Below, one piece after another: positions 15,144 through 24,135 of a stretch of 37,730 nucleotides of DNA (the stretch's first letter is position 1; each line of letters starts with the position of its first letter). The DNA lies in the NCBI GenBank assembly GCA_900551445.1, contig URWA01000030.1, forward strand, positions 1 to 37,730, given 5' to 3'. The DNA comes from an uncultured Bacteroides sp. (GTDB lineage: Bacteria; Bacteroidota; Bacteroidia; Bacteroidales; Bacteroidaceae). A program made the position numbers and the translations under genes. Under the pieces are notes generated by a model that did not search any database, had not been told where the DNA came from, and was given only the letters and a program-made list of their open reading frames with translations.

Positions 15144-15173
15144 TTAACCACGCTCGTGGGATTAGGTGGTTAA
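15144..15173 (+). promoter_or_regulatory. Likely riboswitch expression platform
   Basis: TTAACCAC (15144-15151) can pair with GTGGTTAA (15166-15173), or its CCAC can instead pair locally with GTGG (15156-15159). The two pairings exclude each other. There is no T-run, so control of translation initiation of btuB, 34 bp downstream, is more likely than termination. This is inference from sequence. Confidence 0.45.
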
Positions 15174-15207
15174 AACGATTTGGATTTTCAATTAGTACGG
15201 AAAAAGT

Positions 15208-17217
15208 ATGGGTAGACGGAAGTTTCTGTCTGTCATGCTGGGGGGTATTTTATGCCTTGGGAATACTGTGACCCTTCGTTCGCAGAGCAAGCTCGACAGC
15301 TTGCAGCATTTGGACGAAGTGGTGGTCACGGTACGTGCGTTGCCCAAGGAAGTGATACCCGTGCAGCAACTGGCGGGTGAACAGCTCAGTCGGCTGTCGT
15401 CGCACAGCGTGGCAGATGCCCTGAGGTATTTCTCGGGTTTGCAGATAAAGGATTATGGCGGTGTGGGCGGTCTGAAGACGGTCAACATCCGGAGCATGGG
15501 TACGAACCATGTGGGGGTGTTCTACGACGGCGTGGAGCTGGGGAATGCCCAGAACGGGACGGTCGATTTGGGACGTTTCTCGCTCGACAACATGGAGTCT
15601 GTCACCTTGTACAACGGACAGAAGAGTGCCATTTTCCAGCCGGCCAAGGATTTCGGTTCGGCAGGTTCCGTTTATTTGCAGTCCCGGGTACCTGTGTTTT
15701 CCGGAAAAGAAATGCAGCATGTCAAGGCGACTTTCAAGACGGGTTCGTTCGGGCTGGCCAATCCTTCCCTGCTGTGGGAGCGGAAGCTGACGGAGCAAGT
15801 GAGCACGTCGTGGAGTGCGGAATACTTGTACACCACGGGAAAATATAAATTTTCCTACCGCAAGCAGGACGGGTATGATACCACTGCCGTGCGGCAGAAC
15901 GGCGATGTGAATGCGTTGCGGGTGGAAGGAGGTTTCTATGGAAAGTTGCCGCGGGGCTACTGGCGGGCGAAGTCGTACTTGTATCGTTCAGAACGGGGAT
16001 ATCCGGGAGCGATTGTCCGCAACAAGTTCTCGCACGAGGACCGGCAGTGGGATACGAATTTCTTTACGCAGGGGGCGTTCAAGAAGGACGTGGCCGACTG
16101 GTACAGCTTGATGGCCCACGTGAAGTATGCGTATGATTACCTGCATTACCTGGCCGACCCGCACAAGGACGAGTCGCTGATGTACACCAACAATCATTAT
16201 TACCAGCAGGAGGGGTATGCTTCTCTGGCCAACCGTTGGACACTGACTCCTTTTTGGGAGGTCAGTCTGTCGGCGGATTACCAGTTCAATCTGCTGAATG
16301 CCGACCTGACGGATTTTGCCTATCCTCGCCGGCATACGGAAATGGTGGCTGTGGCTACGGCCTTGGATTATCACGGACTCAAGTTACAAGGCAGTCTGCT
16401 GGGCACGTTCGTGCAGGAGCGGGTGGAGGGCTCCGGAAGGGCGGCTCCCCATAAGCGGGAGTGGACACCGGCGCTGATTGCTTCCTATCGGCCTTTTCAG
16501 AAGGAAGATTTTCACCTGCGAGCCTTTTACAAGCGGATTTTCCGGATGCCTACGCTGAATGATTTGTATTATACTTTTATTGGCAACGTGGAGTTGAAGC
16601 CGGAGTTTACGGACCAGTTTAACGTGGGGTTCACTTACGGCAAGTCGTGGACCGGCAGCAGGCTGCGTCACCTGGAACTGCAGGTGGATGCGTACTACAA
16701 TGAGGTGGAGAACAAGATTGTGGCTACCCCGACTTCCAACTTCTTCCGCTGGACGATGGTCAATCTGGGACGGGTGGAAATCCGGGGTGTGGATGCGGCG
16801 TTGCAGAGTGTGTGGCAGTATGGCAGGCATACGATGCTGACGGCCCGGGTGAACTACACCTACCAGAAGGCACAGGATTTTACTGACCCTACGGCGGAGT
16901 TTTACGGGGGACAGATTCCGTATATCCCCTGGCACAGCGGTTCAGCGGTGCTCAACCTCAACTGGAAAAAATGGGAAACCAACTATAGCTTTATTTATAC
17001 CGGCGAGCGATACACCTCGCAAGCCAATATCCCGGTCAATTACCAGCAGCCGTGGTACACGAGTGACTTCTCGGTGGCCCGCCGGCTGGACTGGGGACCG
17101 GGTGAGTTGAAGGTGACGCTGGAAGTGAACAACCTGTTCAACCAGCAGTATGAGGTGGTGACGTGTTATCCCATGCCGGGAATCAATTTCAAGTGTATCG
17201 TGCAATATAGCTTTTGA
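15208..17217 (+). CDS. btuB: TonB-dependent outer membrane receptor for cobalamin, BtuB
   Basis: This 669-residue TonB-dependent receptor imports vitamin B12 across the outer membrane. A signal peptide (about 1-25) is followed by a TonB-box-like LDEVVVTVR (35-43), a plug domain (about 45-155, with SVADALRYFSG and a VNIRSMG strand) and a 22-strand-type barrel that ends in an aromatic residue (IVQYSF). The length is close to that of E. coli BtuB. The assignment to cobalamin rests on the riboswitch directly upstream and on the downstream propeller lipoproteins. It is the first gene of an operon running to 22302, with five bases between its stop and the next start. Codon use is GC-richer than in the AT-rich island upstream. 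Confidence 0.93.
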   Translation: MGRRKFLSVMLGGILCLGNTVTLRSQSKLDSLQHLDEVVVTVRALPKEVIPVQQLAGEQLSRLSSHSVADALRYFSGLQIKDYGGVGGLKTVNIRSMGTNHVGVFYDGVELGNAQNGTVDLGRFSLDNMESVTLYNGQKSAIFQPAKDFGSAGSVYLQSRVPVFSGKEMQHVKATFKTGSFGLANPSLLWERKLTEQVSTSWSAEYLYTTGKYKFSYRKQDGYDTTAVRQNGDVNALRVEGGFYGKLPRGYWRAKSYLYRSERGYPGAIVRNKFSHEDRQWDTNFFTQGAFKKDVADWYSLMAHVKYAYDYLHYLADPHKDESLMYTNNHYYQQEGYASLANRWTLTPFWEVSLSADYQFNLLNADLTDFAYPRRHTEMVAVATALDYHGLKLQGSLLGTFVQERVEGSGRAAPHKREWTPALIASYRPFQKEDFHLRAFYKRIFRMPTLNDLYYTFIGNVELKPEFTDQFNVGFTYGKSWTGSRLRHLELQVDAYYNEVENKIVATPTSNFFRWTMVNLGRVEIRGVDAALQSVWQYGRHTMLTARVNYTYQKAQDFTDPTAEFYGGQIPYIPWHSGSAVLNLNWKKWETNYSFIYTGERYTSQANIPVNYQQPWYTSDFSVARRLDWGPGELKVTLEVNNLFNQQYEVVTCYPMPGINFKCIVQYSF

Positions 17218-17222
17218 GACTT

Positions 17223-18374
17223 ATGAAACGTAGATGCTTAAGATATCTGTGGATGGCGGTTTGTCTGTTCCTGTGTCTGGCTTGCCGGGAAGACCTTCCG
17301 GTGCTTCGTTCGGAAAGTGAGGCCGTCAGTCGTCCGGGCAGTCCGCACGAGATAAAGGGAATGTTTGTCCTGAACGAGGGCAACATGGGAAGCAACAAGT
17401 GTACCCTCGATTTTCTGGATTTCCGGAGCGGTTTTTACACCCGCAATATTTATCCGGAGCGAAACCCGGAGGTAGTGAAGGAACTGGGTGATGTGGGCAA
17501 CGACCTGCAGGTGTATGGCAACCGGCTGTATGCGGTCATCAACTGTTCGCACTATGTGGAGGTGATGGATGTGCGTACGGCACAGCACATCGGCAGTGTG
17601 AATGTCACCAACTGCCGCTACATCGTTTTTGCGGGCGACAAGGCCTACGTGAGTTCGTATGCCGGTCCGGTACAGATTGACCCCAATGCCCGTCCGGGAA
17701 AGATTGTGGAGTTTGATGTGAATACCCTGCAAATCACCCGGGAAGTAGTGGTGGGCTACCAGCCGGAGGAGATGGTCATCAAGGACGGGCTGCTGTATGT
17801 GGCCAATTCGGGAGGTTACCGTTTCCCCAATTACGACCGTACGGTGTCGGTGGTCGATTTGGGTACGTTCGAGGTGGTGAATACCATTGATGTGGCCATC
17901 AACCTGCATCGGATGAAGCTGGCGCCCGACGGACTGATTTACGTCAGTTCTCGTGGGGACTATTACGGCACGAAGTCGGACGTGTTTGTCATCGACCCGG
18001 AGGCACAGCGGGTGGTGGGCCGGTTGGGAGTGGCCGCCAGCGAGATGTGTATGGACGGCGACGAACTGTATCTGATTAGTGTGGAATGGAGCTATGTGTC
18101 GGGAAAGAATGAAATCCGGTACACGTTGTACGACACCCGAAAGCGGGAGATTCTCCCCCGGAACTTCATTACGGACGGCACGGAAAAAGAAATCAGTATT
18201 CCTTACGGGCTTGGGGTGAATCCGGAGACCAAGGAGATTTTCGTGTCGGATGCCACGAACTATGTGACTCCCGGTTATTTGTACTGTTTCTCTCCCGAAG
18301 GAAAGCTGAAATGGAAGGTGCGTACCGGGGATATTCCGGCGCATTTCGCCTTTACTTCGGCCGACTTCTATTAA
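17223..18374 (+). CDS. Surface lipoprotein beta-propeller, BtuG-like
   Basis: A type II signal peptide ends in a lipobox (LCLAC), so this is a lipoprotein, probably surface-exposed. The mature part (about 360 residues) is made of repeated four-stranded blades (V-x-V-x-D, LYVANSGG, IYVSSRGD, EIFVSDATN) typical of YncE/DUF5074 seven-bladed propellers. In Bacteroides, BtuG proteins of this kind sit on BtuB and capture cobalamin with very high affinity. The position immediately after btuB, five bases from its stop, and the riboswitch make BtuG the best call. A TTG nine bases upstream could also start the frame, but the ATG at 17223 gives a normal signal peptide. Confidence 0.85.
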   Translation: MKRRCLRYLWMAVCLFLCLACREDLPVLRSESEAVSRPGSPHEIKGMFVLNEGNMGSNKCTLDFLDFRSGFYTRNIYPERNPEVVKELGDVGNDLQVYGNRLYAVINCSHYVEVMDVRTAQHIGSVNVTNCRYIVFAGDKAYVSSYAGPVQIDPNARPGKIVEFDVNTLQITREVVVGYQPEEMVIKDGLLYVANSGGYRFPNYDRTVSVVDLGTFEVVNTIDVAINLHRMKLAPDGLIYVSSRGDYYGTKSDVFVIDPEAQRVVGRLGVAASEMCMDGDELYLISVEWSYVSGKNEIRYTLYDTRKREILPRNFITDGTEKEISIPYGLGVNPETKEIFVSDATNYVTPGYLYCFSPEGKLKWKVRTGDIPAHFAFTSADFY

Positions 18375-18416
18375 GAAGCGGGAAAAAGAACCTTGTGATA
18401 ATTATAAATAATATCG

Positions 18417-19451
18417 ATGAAGAAAAAAATCATTTGTCTGGCAGACCGTCTTCTGTGGATGGTACTGCTATGCGGGGGCCTTCTATCTGCCTGCCGCAGT
18501 GAGAAAGAGGACCCGATGGAGAAAGAGCCGGAAGTGCCGGCTACTCCCTATATCACGAAAGTGTTGGAATTTGTGCCCTGTCCGGGACAGTTTGTCAATG
18601 TGTTGCCGGAATTTAAGGAGGGCGACACGCAGGAAACCATGAACCGGAAAGTGCTGGAACTCATCGGGCACAACAAGCGGGGACTGGTTTCGCTGGGTGG
18701 CTTCGGCGGTTATGTGGTAGTCGGTTTCGACCATACCATCGAGAACAAGCCGGGCAGCCGGGATTTCCGGGTGTTGGGCAATGCCTTCAACGGCAATTCT
18801 TCGGCGGCTACCAGCGGTACGGCGCAAGGAGGAAGTTATGAGCCCGGTGTGATTCTGGTGGCCTACGACAAGAATGGCAACGGCAAGCCGGATGCCGACG
18901 AGTGGTACGAAATTCAGGGCAGCGCCCAGAAAGGAGAGGTGGAACCTTGGTATGCCGAAGCGAAGGCGGTAGGAAACGACCTGCATTGCTATTCCGATTA
19001 CGAGATTACGTACTATAAGCCGAAAGCGGAGCCGAAGACGCAGGAAGAAGAGGCGCAATACATCCGCTGGACGGACAACAAGGGGGGCGAAGGTTATCTG
19101 CCCAAGAACGAATATCATCGCCAGCCGTATTTCCCGCAGTGGATTCAGTCGGACAAGCTGACGTTCAAGGGAACCCGTCTGCCGCAGAACGGACTGAACC
19201 ACGGAACGGAAGAAGCACCTTATTTCGTGCTGTTCAGTTTTGCCTACGGTTATGCCGACAATGCCGTGAACGATACGGAGGGAGCCTGCATCGACATCGA
19301 TTGGGCAGTGGATGCCCACGGGAAGGCGGTGCATCTGCCGGGCGTGGATTTCGTGAAAATCTATACCGGGGTGCATCAGGTGAACGGCTGGCTGGGAGAG
19401 TGTTCCACGGAAGTGATGGGGGTAGAGGACTTGCATCTGCTGAAAAACTAA
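18417..19451 (+). CDS. Cell-surface lipoprotein of the cobalamin operon, unknown fold
   Basis: This is a 344-residue lipoprotein with lipobox LSAC (Cys26). The mature protein is not a propeller; it contains the segments LVSLGGFGGYVVVGFDHTI, DFRVLGNAF and a YDKNGNGKPDADEW stretch that looks like a calcium-binding loop. I do not recognise a characterised family. Co-transcription with btuB and BtuG-like genes suggests a surface role in cobalamin capture. It might correspond to the BtuH group of B12-binding surface lipoproteins, but I cannot establish this from sequence alone. Gaps are 42 bp upstream and 38 bp downstream. Confidence 0.8.
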   Translation: MKKKIICLADRLLWMVLLCGGLLSACRSEKEDPMEKEPEVPATPYITKVLEFVPCPGQFVNVLPEFKEGDTQETMNRKVLELIGHNKRGLVSLGGFGGYVVVGFDHTIENKPGSRDFRVLGNAFNGNSSAATSGTAQGGSYEPGVILVAYDKNGNGKPDADEWYEIQGSAQKGEVEPWYAEAKAVGNDLHCYSDYEITYYKPKAEPKTQEEEAQYIRWTDNKGGEGYLPKNEYHRQPYFPQWIQSDKLTFKGTRLPQNGLNHGTEEAPYFVLFSFAYGYADNAVNDTEGACIDIDWAVDAHGKAVHLPGVDFVKIYTGVHQVNGWLGECSTEVMGVEDLHLLKN

Positions 19452-19489
19452 CCAACGTAACATACATTCTATTTTAAACCAAAAGTAAC

Positions 19490-20974
19490 ATGAAACTAAA
19501 GGACTTATTTAAGGTGAAGAATGCCGGTGCCGCACTTTTGCTGGTCGTGGCTTTGCTGGCAGGCAGTTGTAGTAAAGAGAAAGGAATTGGAAACGGGGAC
19601 ACCCCTCCAGCAGGGCAACCCGCTTCTTTTGAACTGAAAACCAAGCTGGACAGCGTGCTGCCGGTGATGCTGGCCCCGGACTCGGTGTTCAAACTGGAAT
19701 ATGCGGCGGAGCATGTAAAATCGGTGAGTGTGGCCGATGTACCTTCCGGTTGGACGGCCGATTTGGATGAGAAGGCGGGTACGGTTACGGTGAAGGCTTC
19801 GGCGGAGGCGGTACAGAAAGCGAAAATCACGCTGAAGGCCGTGGGCGAAGATACCAAGGAAGTGACGAAGGCGGTGGAGTTTTACTGTCTGAATTCGTTT
19901 ACCGACCCGAAGGGAGTCTTTGTATTGAACGAAGGAAACATGACGACCGAAAACGGTTCGCTCACTTACATCACGCCCGAAGGCTATGTGATAGGGGATG
20001 CGTATAAGGCGGTCAACGGTACGGAGCTGGGAAATGTGGCGCAGGATATGGCATTCTATAACGGCAAGATTTATGTCATCACGCAGAACGGCGACCAGAA
20101 TCCGGTAGGTACCAAGTTTGTGAACGACGGGATGCTGATTGTAATGAATGCCAAGACGCTGAAAAAAGAGATGGCACTGAGCAAGACAGAGCTGCAAGGG
20201 CTTGACTGGCCCACGCACATTGCCGTGCTGGATGAGGCGCATGTGTATCTGCGTGACAATAGGGGAATCTATCGTCTGAATCTTCAGACTAAGGAATTGA
20301 AGCTGGTGAGTGGAACGGAAAAAGCACCGAAAAGTCAGTTCGTGGTGATGAATGGGAAAGTCTATACGTATAAGTCAGGTTTGGTGGGCGGCATTCTGGA
20401 GATTTCCCCAGAAAGTGACCAGGCCAAGAGCATTCGCTTCCCGTTTAAGGTGTCTTGTCCTATCAATAAGGTGTTGGGTATCAAGGCGGCCGACGACGGG
20501 GATATCTGGCTGATGTCCACCGGAAACGGAAAGAAGGCGATTGGAAAGTTCAATCTGGCTTCGAAGACCATTATCCAGCGTCAGATTAATGTGACACCTT
20601 TTGTAGGGTCTTCGGGTGTGGCATTTGCCGTAAAAGGAAAGGACTTCTATTATACGGACGACAAGAACACTACCGTTTATCAGATGACTTTTGACGATAA
20701 CAAGGAGTTGAATTCAGAATCGGGACTGAAGGCCGAGAAATTGCTTTGTGAGCTGAACGATATCGATGACAACGCCGGTCTGCTGTATAACGGTATGGCA
20801 GTACACCCTGTGACGGGGCATGTGTTTATCAATACCATCAAAGGATATGCCCAGTTCACCACGAATCAAATCTGGGAGTTTGACTTTAAGGCCAATGCAG
20901 AAACTCCGGTCGCCAAGTATGAGAATTATACTCACTTCCCGGCAGGTTTCTTTTTTGCTCCGGATAATAACTGA
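19490..20974 (+). CDS. Surface lipoprotein with Ig-like domain and BtuG-like propeller
   Basis: This 494-residue lipoprotein has lipobox AGSC (Cys27). After the anchor, residues about 45-135 form a beta-sandwich-like domain (FELKTKLDSVLPVML...VEFYCLNSF). From about 140 the sequence continues as a propeller, with GVFVLNEGNM matching the first blade of the BtuG-like protein at 17223 (MFVLNEGNM). The shared entry motif shows the two are paralogous. It is probably another surface-exposed B12-capture or accessory protein. Eight bp separate it from the next gene. Confidence 0.85.
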   Translation: MKLKDLFKVKNAGAALLLVVALLAGSCSKEKGIGNGDTPPAGQPASFELKTKLDSVLPVMLAPDSVFKLEYAAEHVKSVSVADVPSGWTADLDEKAGTVTVKASAEAVQKAKITLKAVGEDTKEVTKAVEFYCLNSFTDPKGVFVLNEGNMTTENGSLTYITPEGYVIGDAYKAVNGTELGNVAQDMAFYNGKIYVITQNGDQNPVGTKFVNDGMLIVMNAKTLKKEMALSKTELQGLDWPTHIAVLDEAHVYLRDNRGIYRLNLQTKELKLVSGTEKAPKSQFVVMNGKVYTYKSGLVGGILEISPESDQAKSIRFPFKVSCPINKVLGIKAADDGDIWLMSTGNGKKAIGKFNLASKTIIQRQINVTPFVGSSGVAFAVKGKDFYYTDDKNTTVYQMTFDDNKELNSESGLKAEKLLCELNDIDDNAGLLYNGMAVHPVTGHVFINTIKGYAQFTTNQIWEFDFKANAETPVAKYENYTHFPAGFFFAPDNN

Positions 20975-20982
20975 TTGAATGG

Positions 20983-22302
20983 ATGGAAAGGATGAAAAAA
21001 CAAGTATTTTATATTGCATGGATGGCCTGTCTGTCCTTGTGTGTGCTTCCCGGTTGTAAAAAGGAACAGAAACTGGAACAGCCGCCGGCTGAAACCCCTT
21101 CGGAGGGTACGGGAGAAAAGCCTTCTGAGGGAGGAGAATCTTCGGGAGAAACCGTGTATTTGGGAGGATATGCCCGTCCGGATGGAGTATTGATTCTGAA
21201 CCAGGGAGCACCTGCCGTTGAAAATAGTTCCATTACTTACTTGGCTCCCGACGGAACGATAGAAGAAGGAGTGTATCGGAAGGTGAACGCTGCGGCGCTG
21301 GGTAACGGTGCACAGGATTTATGGATGGACAATGGCAAGCTTTACATTCTCAGTAATGGAATTTATGCGCCGGGAGGAGAAGATGGAGATGGTAGTCTGG
21401 TGATAGTGGATGCCGTGACCCTGAAACGAGAGAAAACCTACAAGCTGGACGAACTGAAGTTCAAACGTCCGGAAGGCAGCTTGGACAAGGATGAATGGAT
21501 TAGTTTGTCTGTTCCCTTTGAAAATATCGCCGTGTTGGACGAAAAGAATATTTTCTTCGCGGAAGGACAGGGCTTTTTCCGCCTGGACGGTACGACGGGT
21601 GAGGTAAATGTGGTGGAAGGGGCCTACCATTTTGGAAACAAGGGAAATACCGTGGAAGCTGTGGCAATTCCCCGAGGTATTCTCCGGGTGGGCGATTGCC
21701 TGTATTGCGGGGGAGGAGGCTTCTGGGAGTCTACTCGCCTGCTGGAATTCTCGAAAGGAATGAACAAGGTGAGCCGGGTGTTACCCGATTTGAAAGGAGA
21801 GTTTATCAGTGGCTTGTTCCAGACGGGCGAACGGGAAATCGTGCTGGCTACCTGCGGCAGAGGCGGAGAGAAGAAGAGTTATCTTCAGTTTGTCGACCTG
21901 GATGCGTGGAAGGTGACGAAGACAAAGCGGATTTCGGAAGATATTTCTGCCGAGTTCTTCAGCACTTCCGGAGTCACGCTGGCAGGCGATTATCTGTATT
22001 ATGCGGCTGGAAGCACCACGGTGAAACGCCTGTCGTTGAAGACTTGGAAGAGTGAAGAGTTTATCGATGTGCTGAAAGATGCGCCCGACGGGAAGCATTT
22101 GAACTGCAACGTGATTGCCGATCCGACCAACCAGTATGTGTATGTGGCGGTATCCAACGTGTACCGGGAGGATGTAAAGCCTGATAAGAATTACCTGCTG
22201 GTGTACGATTGCAGCGGAAGTGCGCCTTCGCTGGTGCGGAAGATTGAAAACAAGACAAATTATCCGATAGGGATTTATCCTATGCGGAAATTTTATAAAT
22301 AA
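20983..22302 (+). CDS. Surface lipoprotein propeller, third BtuG-like paralogue
   Basis: This 439-residue lipoprotein has lipobox LPGC. A Pro/Glu/Gly-rich linker (about 30-60) leads into a propeller whose first blade is GVLILNQGAP, a diverged version of the VLNEGNM entry of its two paralogues. The blades include LYILSNG, IFFAEGQGFF, LYYAAGSTT and VYVAVSN. It is the last gene of the operon and is followed by a clear terminator. A second ATG nine bases in (20992) is an alternative start. Its ligand is unknown; cobalamin or an intermediate is the obvious guess from the riboswitch-controlled operon. Confidence 0.85.
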   Translation: MERMKKQVFYIAWMACLSLCVLPGCKKEQKLEQPPAETPSEGTGEKPSEGGESSGETVYLGGYARPDGVLILNQGAPAVENSSITYLAPDGTIEEGVYRKVNAAALGNGAQDLWMDNGKLYILSNGIYAPGGEDGDGSLVIVDAVTLKREKTYKLDELKFKRPEGSLDKDEWISLSVPFENIAVLDEKNIFFAEGQGFFRLDGTTGEVNVVEGAYHFGNKGNTVEAVAIPRGILRVGDCLYCGGGGFWESTRLLEFSKGMNKVSRVLPDLKGEFISGLFQTGEREIVLATCGRGGEKKSYLQFVDLDAWKVTKTKRISEDISAEFFSTSGVTLAGDYLYYAAGSTTVKRLSLKTWKSEEFIDVLKDAPDGKHLNCNVIADPTNQYVYVAVSNVYREDVKPDKNYLLVYDCSGSAPSLVRKIENKTNYPIGIYPMRKFYK

Positions 22303-22321
22303 CACTTTTTCTTGGTAAGTG

Positions 22322-22366
22322 ACTGCAGGCCTTTGGAGCAATCCGGGGCTTGCAGTTCTTTTTTAT
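22322..22366 (+). terminator. Terminator of the cobalamin operon
   Basis: ACTGCAGGCC (22322-22331) pairs with GGCTTGCAGT (22347-22356), ten pairs with one G-U wobble, followed by TCTTTTTTAT. It lies 20 bp after the last operon gene, between it and convergent oxyR. Confidence 0.85.
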
Positions 22367-22369
22367 CCG

Positions 22370-23329
22370 TTACTTCGATGGAGATGAAGTGGGGGTATGC
22401 CGTAACTTGATGGAATGGGTGGCAAGCCGCTTTTCCAGCATGGTCGGGGGAATGAGAATCTTCAAGGTATCCAGTACGGCATTGACCATCCGTTCGCGGA
22501 TAAAGTCGTCTTTTATCAGGATGGAAATGCGGCGTTGGGCGGGTGGATTGAACTGAAGCGGCAGAATATGGCTCCGCTGTTTCTCTGTAAGCGATTGGAG
22601 GTGGAGCTCGGGAATGATGGTGTATCCTCCGTTGCGGTCCACGATTTTTATCAGTGTCTCAATACTGCCGGCCTCGTAGATATGATTGCCAATGTCCTTG
22701 TTCTGGCAGAAGTTCATGCCACTGTGGGGCATGCAGTGTCCTTCTTTCAATATCCACATCTGTTCCGGAGGCAGGGTACCATTGGCAAGGCAGTCTTTGG
22801 CCTGGTCGCATTGTTCGGAAAGGTAGGCCACAAACTTTTCGGTGTAGACCGGTATCTCCAGGATGCGGGCGTCCGCTTCTTCCGGGGAGGTGCTGAGGAC
22901 CATGTCCAGATTGCCGTATTTCAGTCCTTGCAGCAAGGCTTCTTTTTCTCTTTCGTCGATAAAGAGGCTGACATGGGGATAGGCTTTCCGGAAATGATAG
23001 ATGAAATCGGGTACGAGGTAGGGGGCAACCGTGGGCAATACACCGATGCGCAGGCTGCCGTTCATACGGCCGGTTTCATCGGCTACTACTTCTTTGATGC
23101 GCTGGGTCTCGTTCAAGGCCATCTGTGCCTGCCGGATAATCTTTTCTCCGATGCGGGTGGGGGAGATATTCTTCCGGTCACGGTTGAAAATCTTGACGTC
23201 GAGTTCTTCTTCCAGTTTTTGAATCATTGCGCTGAGGGTGGGCTGTGTCACTCCACAGGCTTCGGCGGCAAGTACGAAGTGGCGGTATTTGTCGAGGGCC
23301 ACGATGTATTCCATCTGTTGTAAAGTCAT
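22370..23329 (-). CDS. oxyR: Peroxide-sensing LysR-family regulator OxyR
   Basis: This is a 319-residue LysR-type regulator. The N-terminal winged helix-turn-helix spans about 1-60 (HFVLAAEACGVTQPTLSAMIQKLE), followed by a linker helix and the substrate-binding-like regulatory domain. The sequence GHCMPHSGMNFC places cysteines at 199 and 208, the same numbers as the redox pair of E. coli OxyR, so peroxide should form a disulfide and activate the protein. It is divergent from a small membrane protein and thioredoxin, likely targets. A TATCTTTG -7 box lies 23 bp upstream of the start. Confidence 0.96.
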   Translation of the reverse strand: MTLQQMEYIVALDKYRHFVLAAEACGVTQPTLSAMIQKLEEELDVKIFNRDRKNISPTRIGEKIIRQAQMALNETQRIKEVVADETGRMNGSLRIGVLPTVAPYLVPDFIYHFRKAYPHVSLFIDEREKEALLQGLKYGNLDMVLSTSPEEADARILEIPVYTEKFVAYLSEQCDQAKDCLANGTLPPEQMWILKEGHCMPHSGMNFCQNKDIGNHIYEAGSIETLIKIVDRNGGYTIIPELHLQSLTEKQRSHILPLQFNPPAQRRISILIKDDFIRERMVNAVLDTLKILIPPTMLEKRLATHSIKLRHTPTSSPSK

Positions 23330-23351
23330 GGTTCAATAGATTTTATCAATA

Positions 23352-23401
23352 CAAAGATAGGAAAAATCTGTTGTGCGGGTAGTTGCTTCCTTGTACATTT
23401 G
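23352..23401. promoter_or_regulatory. Divergent promoters between oxyR and the thioredoxin genes
   Basis: On the minus strand TATCTTTG (23352-23359) is the -7 box of oxyR. On the plus strand TACATTTG (23394-23401) is the -7 box of the small membrane protein/thioredoxin unit. The 34 bases between them are the expected place for OxyR binding; an ATAG-N7-CTGT match is only suggestive. Confidence 0.55.
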
Positions 23402-23430
23402 CGTCAGAAACCAAGAAAAAAGTGTTGACA

Positions 23431-23670
23431 ATGAAAAGATTATTTCGCAATTGGGATGTGCTTCGGGTGATACGCCTTCTGGCCGGAGCGGTGTTTGCAG
23501 GGTATGGCATTTATGCCTCAGACTCCCTGATGATCATATTGGGCGGGTTGTTGATGCTGATGGCCGTGGTCAACTGGTCCTGCTGTGCGGCGGGAGGATG
23601 CGGCACTTCTACCGGAAACAAGGCTTTGTATAAGGATTTTGTGAAACCTTATCGGGCAGAGAATAAATAA
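23431..23670 (+). CDS. Small membrane protein, DUF2892-like, next to thioredoxin
   Basis: This 79-residue protein has a basic N-terminus (MKRLFRNWDVLRVIR) and two closely spaced membrane helices (about 15-30 and 33-50), followed by a cysteine-containing tail (SCCAAGGCGTS). It resembles the DUF2892/YgaP membrane domain that often accompanies rhodanese or thioredoxin functions. The ATG at 23431 is chosen over an upstream in-frame ATG at 23383 because the -7 box at 23394-23401 lies between them. It precedes thioredoxin by 42 bp, on the same transcript, so a redox role with the CC/C cysteines is plausible but not shown. Confidence 0.75.
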   Translation: MKRLFRNWDVLRVIRLLAGAVFAGYGIYASDSLMIILGGLLMLMAVVNWSCCAAGGCGTSTGNKALYKDFVKPYRAENK

Positions 23671-23712
23671 CAGAGATAAATATAAAAGTGTAAAATCTAA
23701 AAACAGAAGAAT

Positions 23713-24078
23713 ATGAGTGCAGTACATTTGAACAAAGCAGATTTTTTGACGAAAGTAGCTAACTATGAAACGAGTCCGAATGAATGGAAGTTCCTCGGCA
23801 GCCGTCCGGCACTGATTGATTTTTATGCCACTTGGTGTGGCCCTTGCAAGATGTTGGCTCCGGTACTCGACGAACTGGCCGATGAATATGCCGGACAGGT
23901 GGATATCTATAAGGTGAATGTAGACGAAGAGGAAGAACTGGCTGCCCTGTTCGGTATCCGGAGTGTACCTTCACTGCTGTTCGTACCGATGACGGGTACT
24001 TCGCAGATGGCACAGGGAGCATTGCCGAAGAAGAACCTGAAGGATGCCATTCAGAATGTGTTGTTGAAAAACGAGTGA
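23713..24078 (+). CDS. trxA: Thioredoxin
   Basis: This is a 121-residue cytoplasmic thioredoxin with the active site WCGPCK (Cys42 and Cys45), the preceding strand ALIDFYATW and the cis-Pro region SVPSLLFVP. It should reduce protein disulfides using thioredoxin reductase encoded elsewhere. An N-terminal extension of about 15 residues over E. coli TrxA is visible. Co-location with OxyR suggests induction by oxidative stress. The symbol trxA is functional; Bacteroidales carry several thioredoxins and the exact paralogue is not known. Confidence 0.94.
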   Translation: MSAVHLNKADFLTKVANYETSPNEWKFLGSRPALIDFYATWCGPCKMLAPVLDELADEYAGQVDIYKVNVDEEEELAALFGIRSVPSLLFVPMTGTSQMAQGALPKKNLKDAIQNVLLKNE

Positions 24079-24101
24079 TGCGATTTGTCAGGTGGTATAT
24101 G

Positions 24102-24135
24102 AAAAAAGGGAGGGCTGTTACAGCTCTCCCTTTTT
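24102..24135. terminator. Bidirectional terminator between trx and the sulfatase-maturase gene
   Basis: GGGAG-g-GCT pairs with AGC-t-CTCCC around GTTAC, with T5 on the plus side and T6 on the minus side. It serves thioredoxin (plus) and the convergent minus operon, and the maturase stop codon (24118-24120) lies inside the stem-loop. Confidence 0.85.

Noticed and set aside
17238..18344. Long open frame on the minus strand opposite the BtuG-like gene (and similar ones at 18483-19463 and 22415-23323)
   Set aside because: These are antisense to well-supported genes, His/Arg-rich or of unnatural composition, and have no family resemblance. GC-rich coding strands often leave the opposite strand open.
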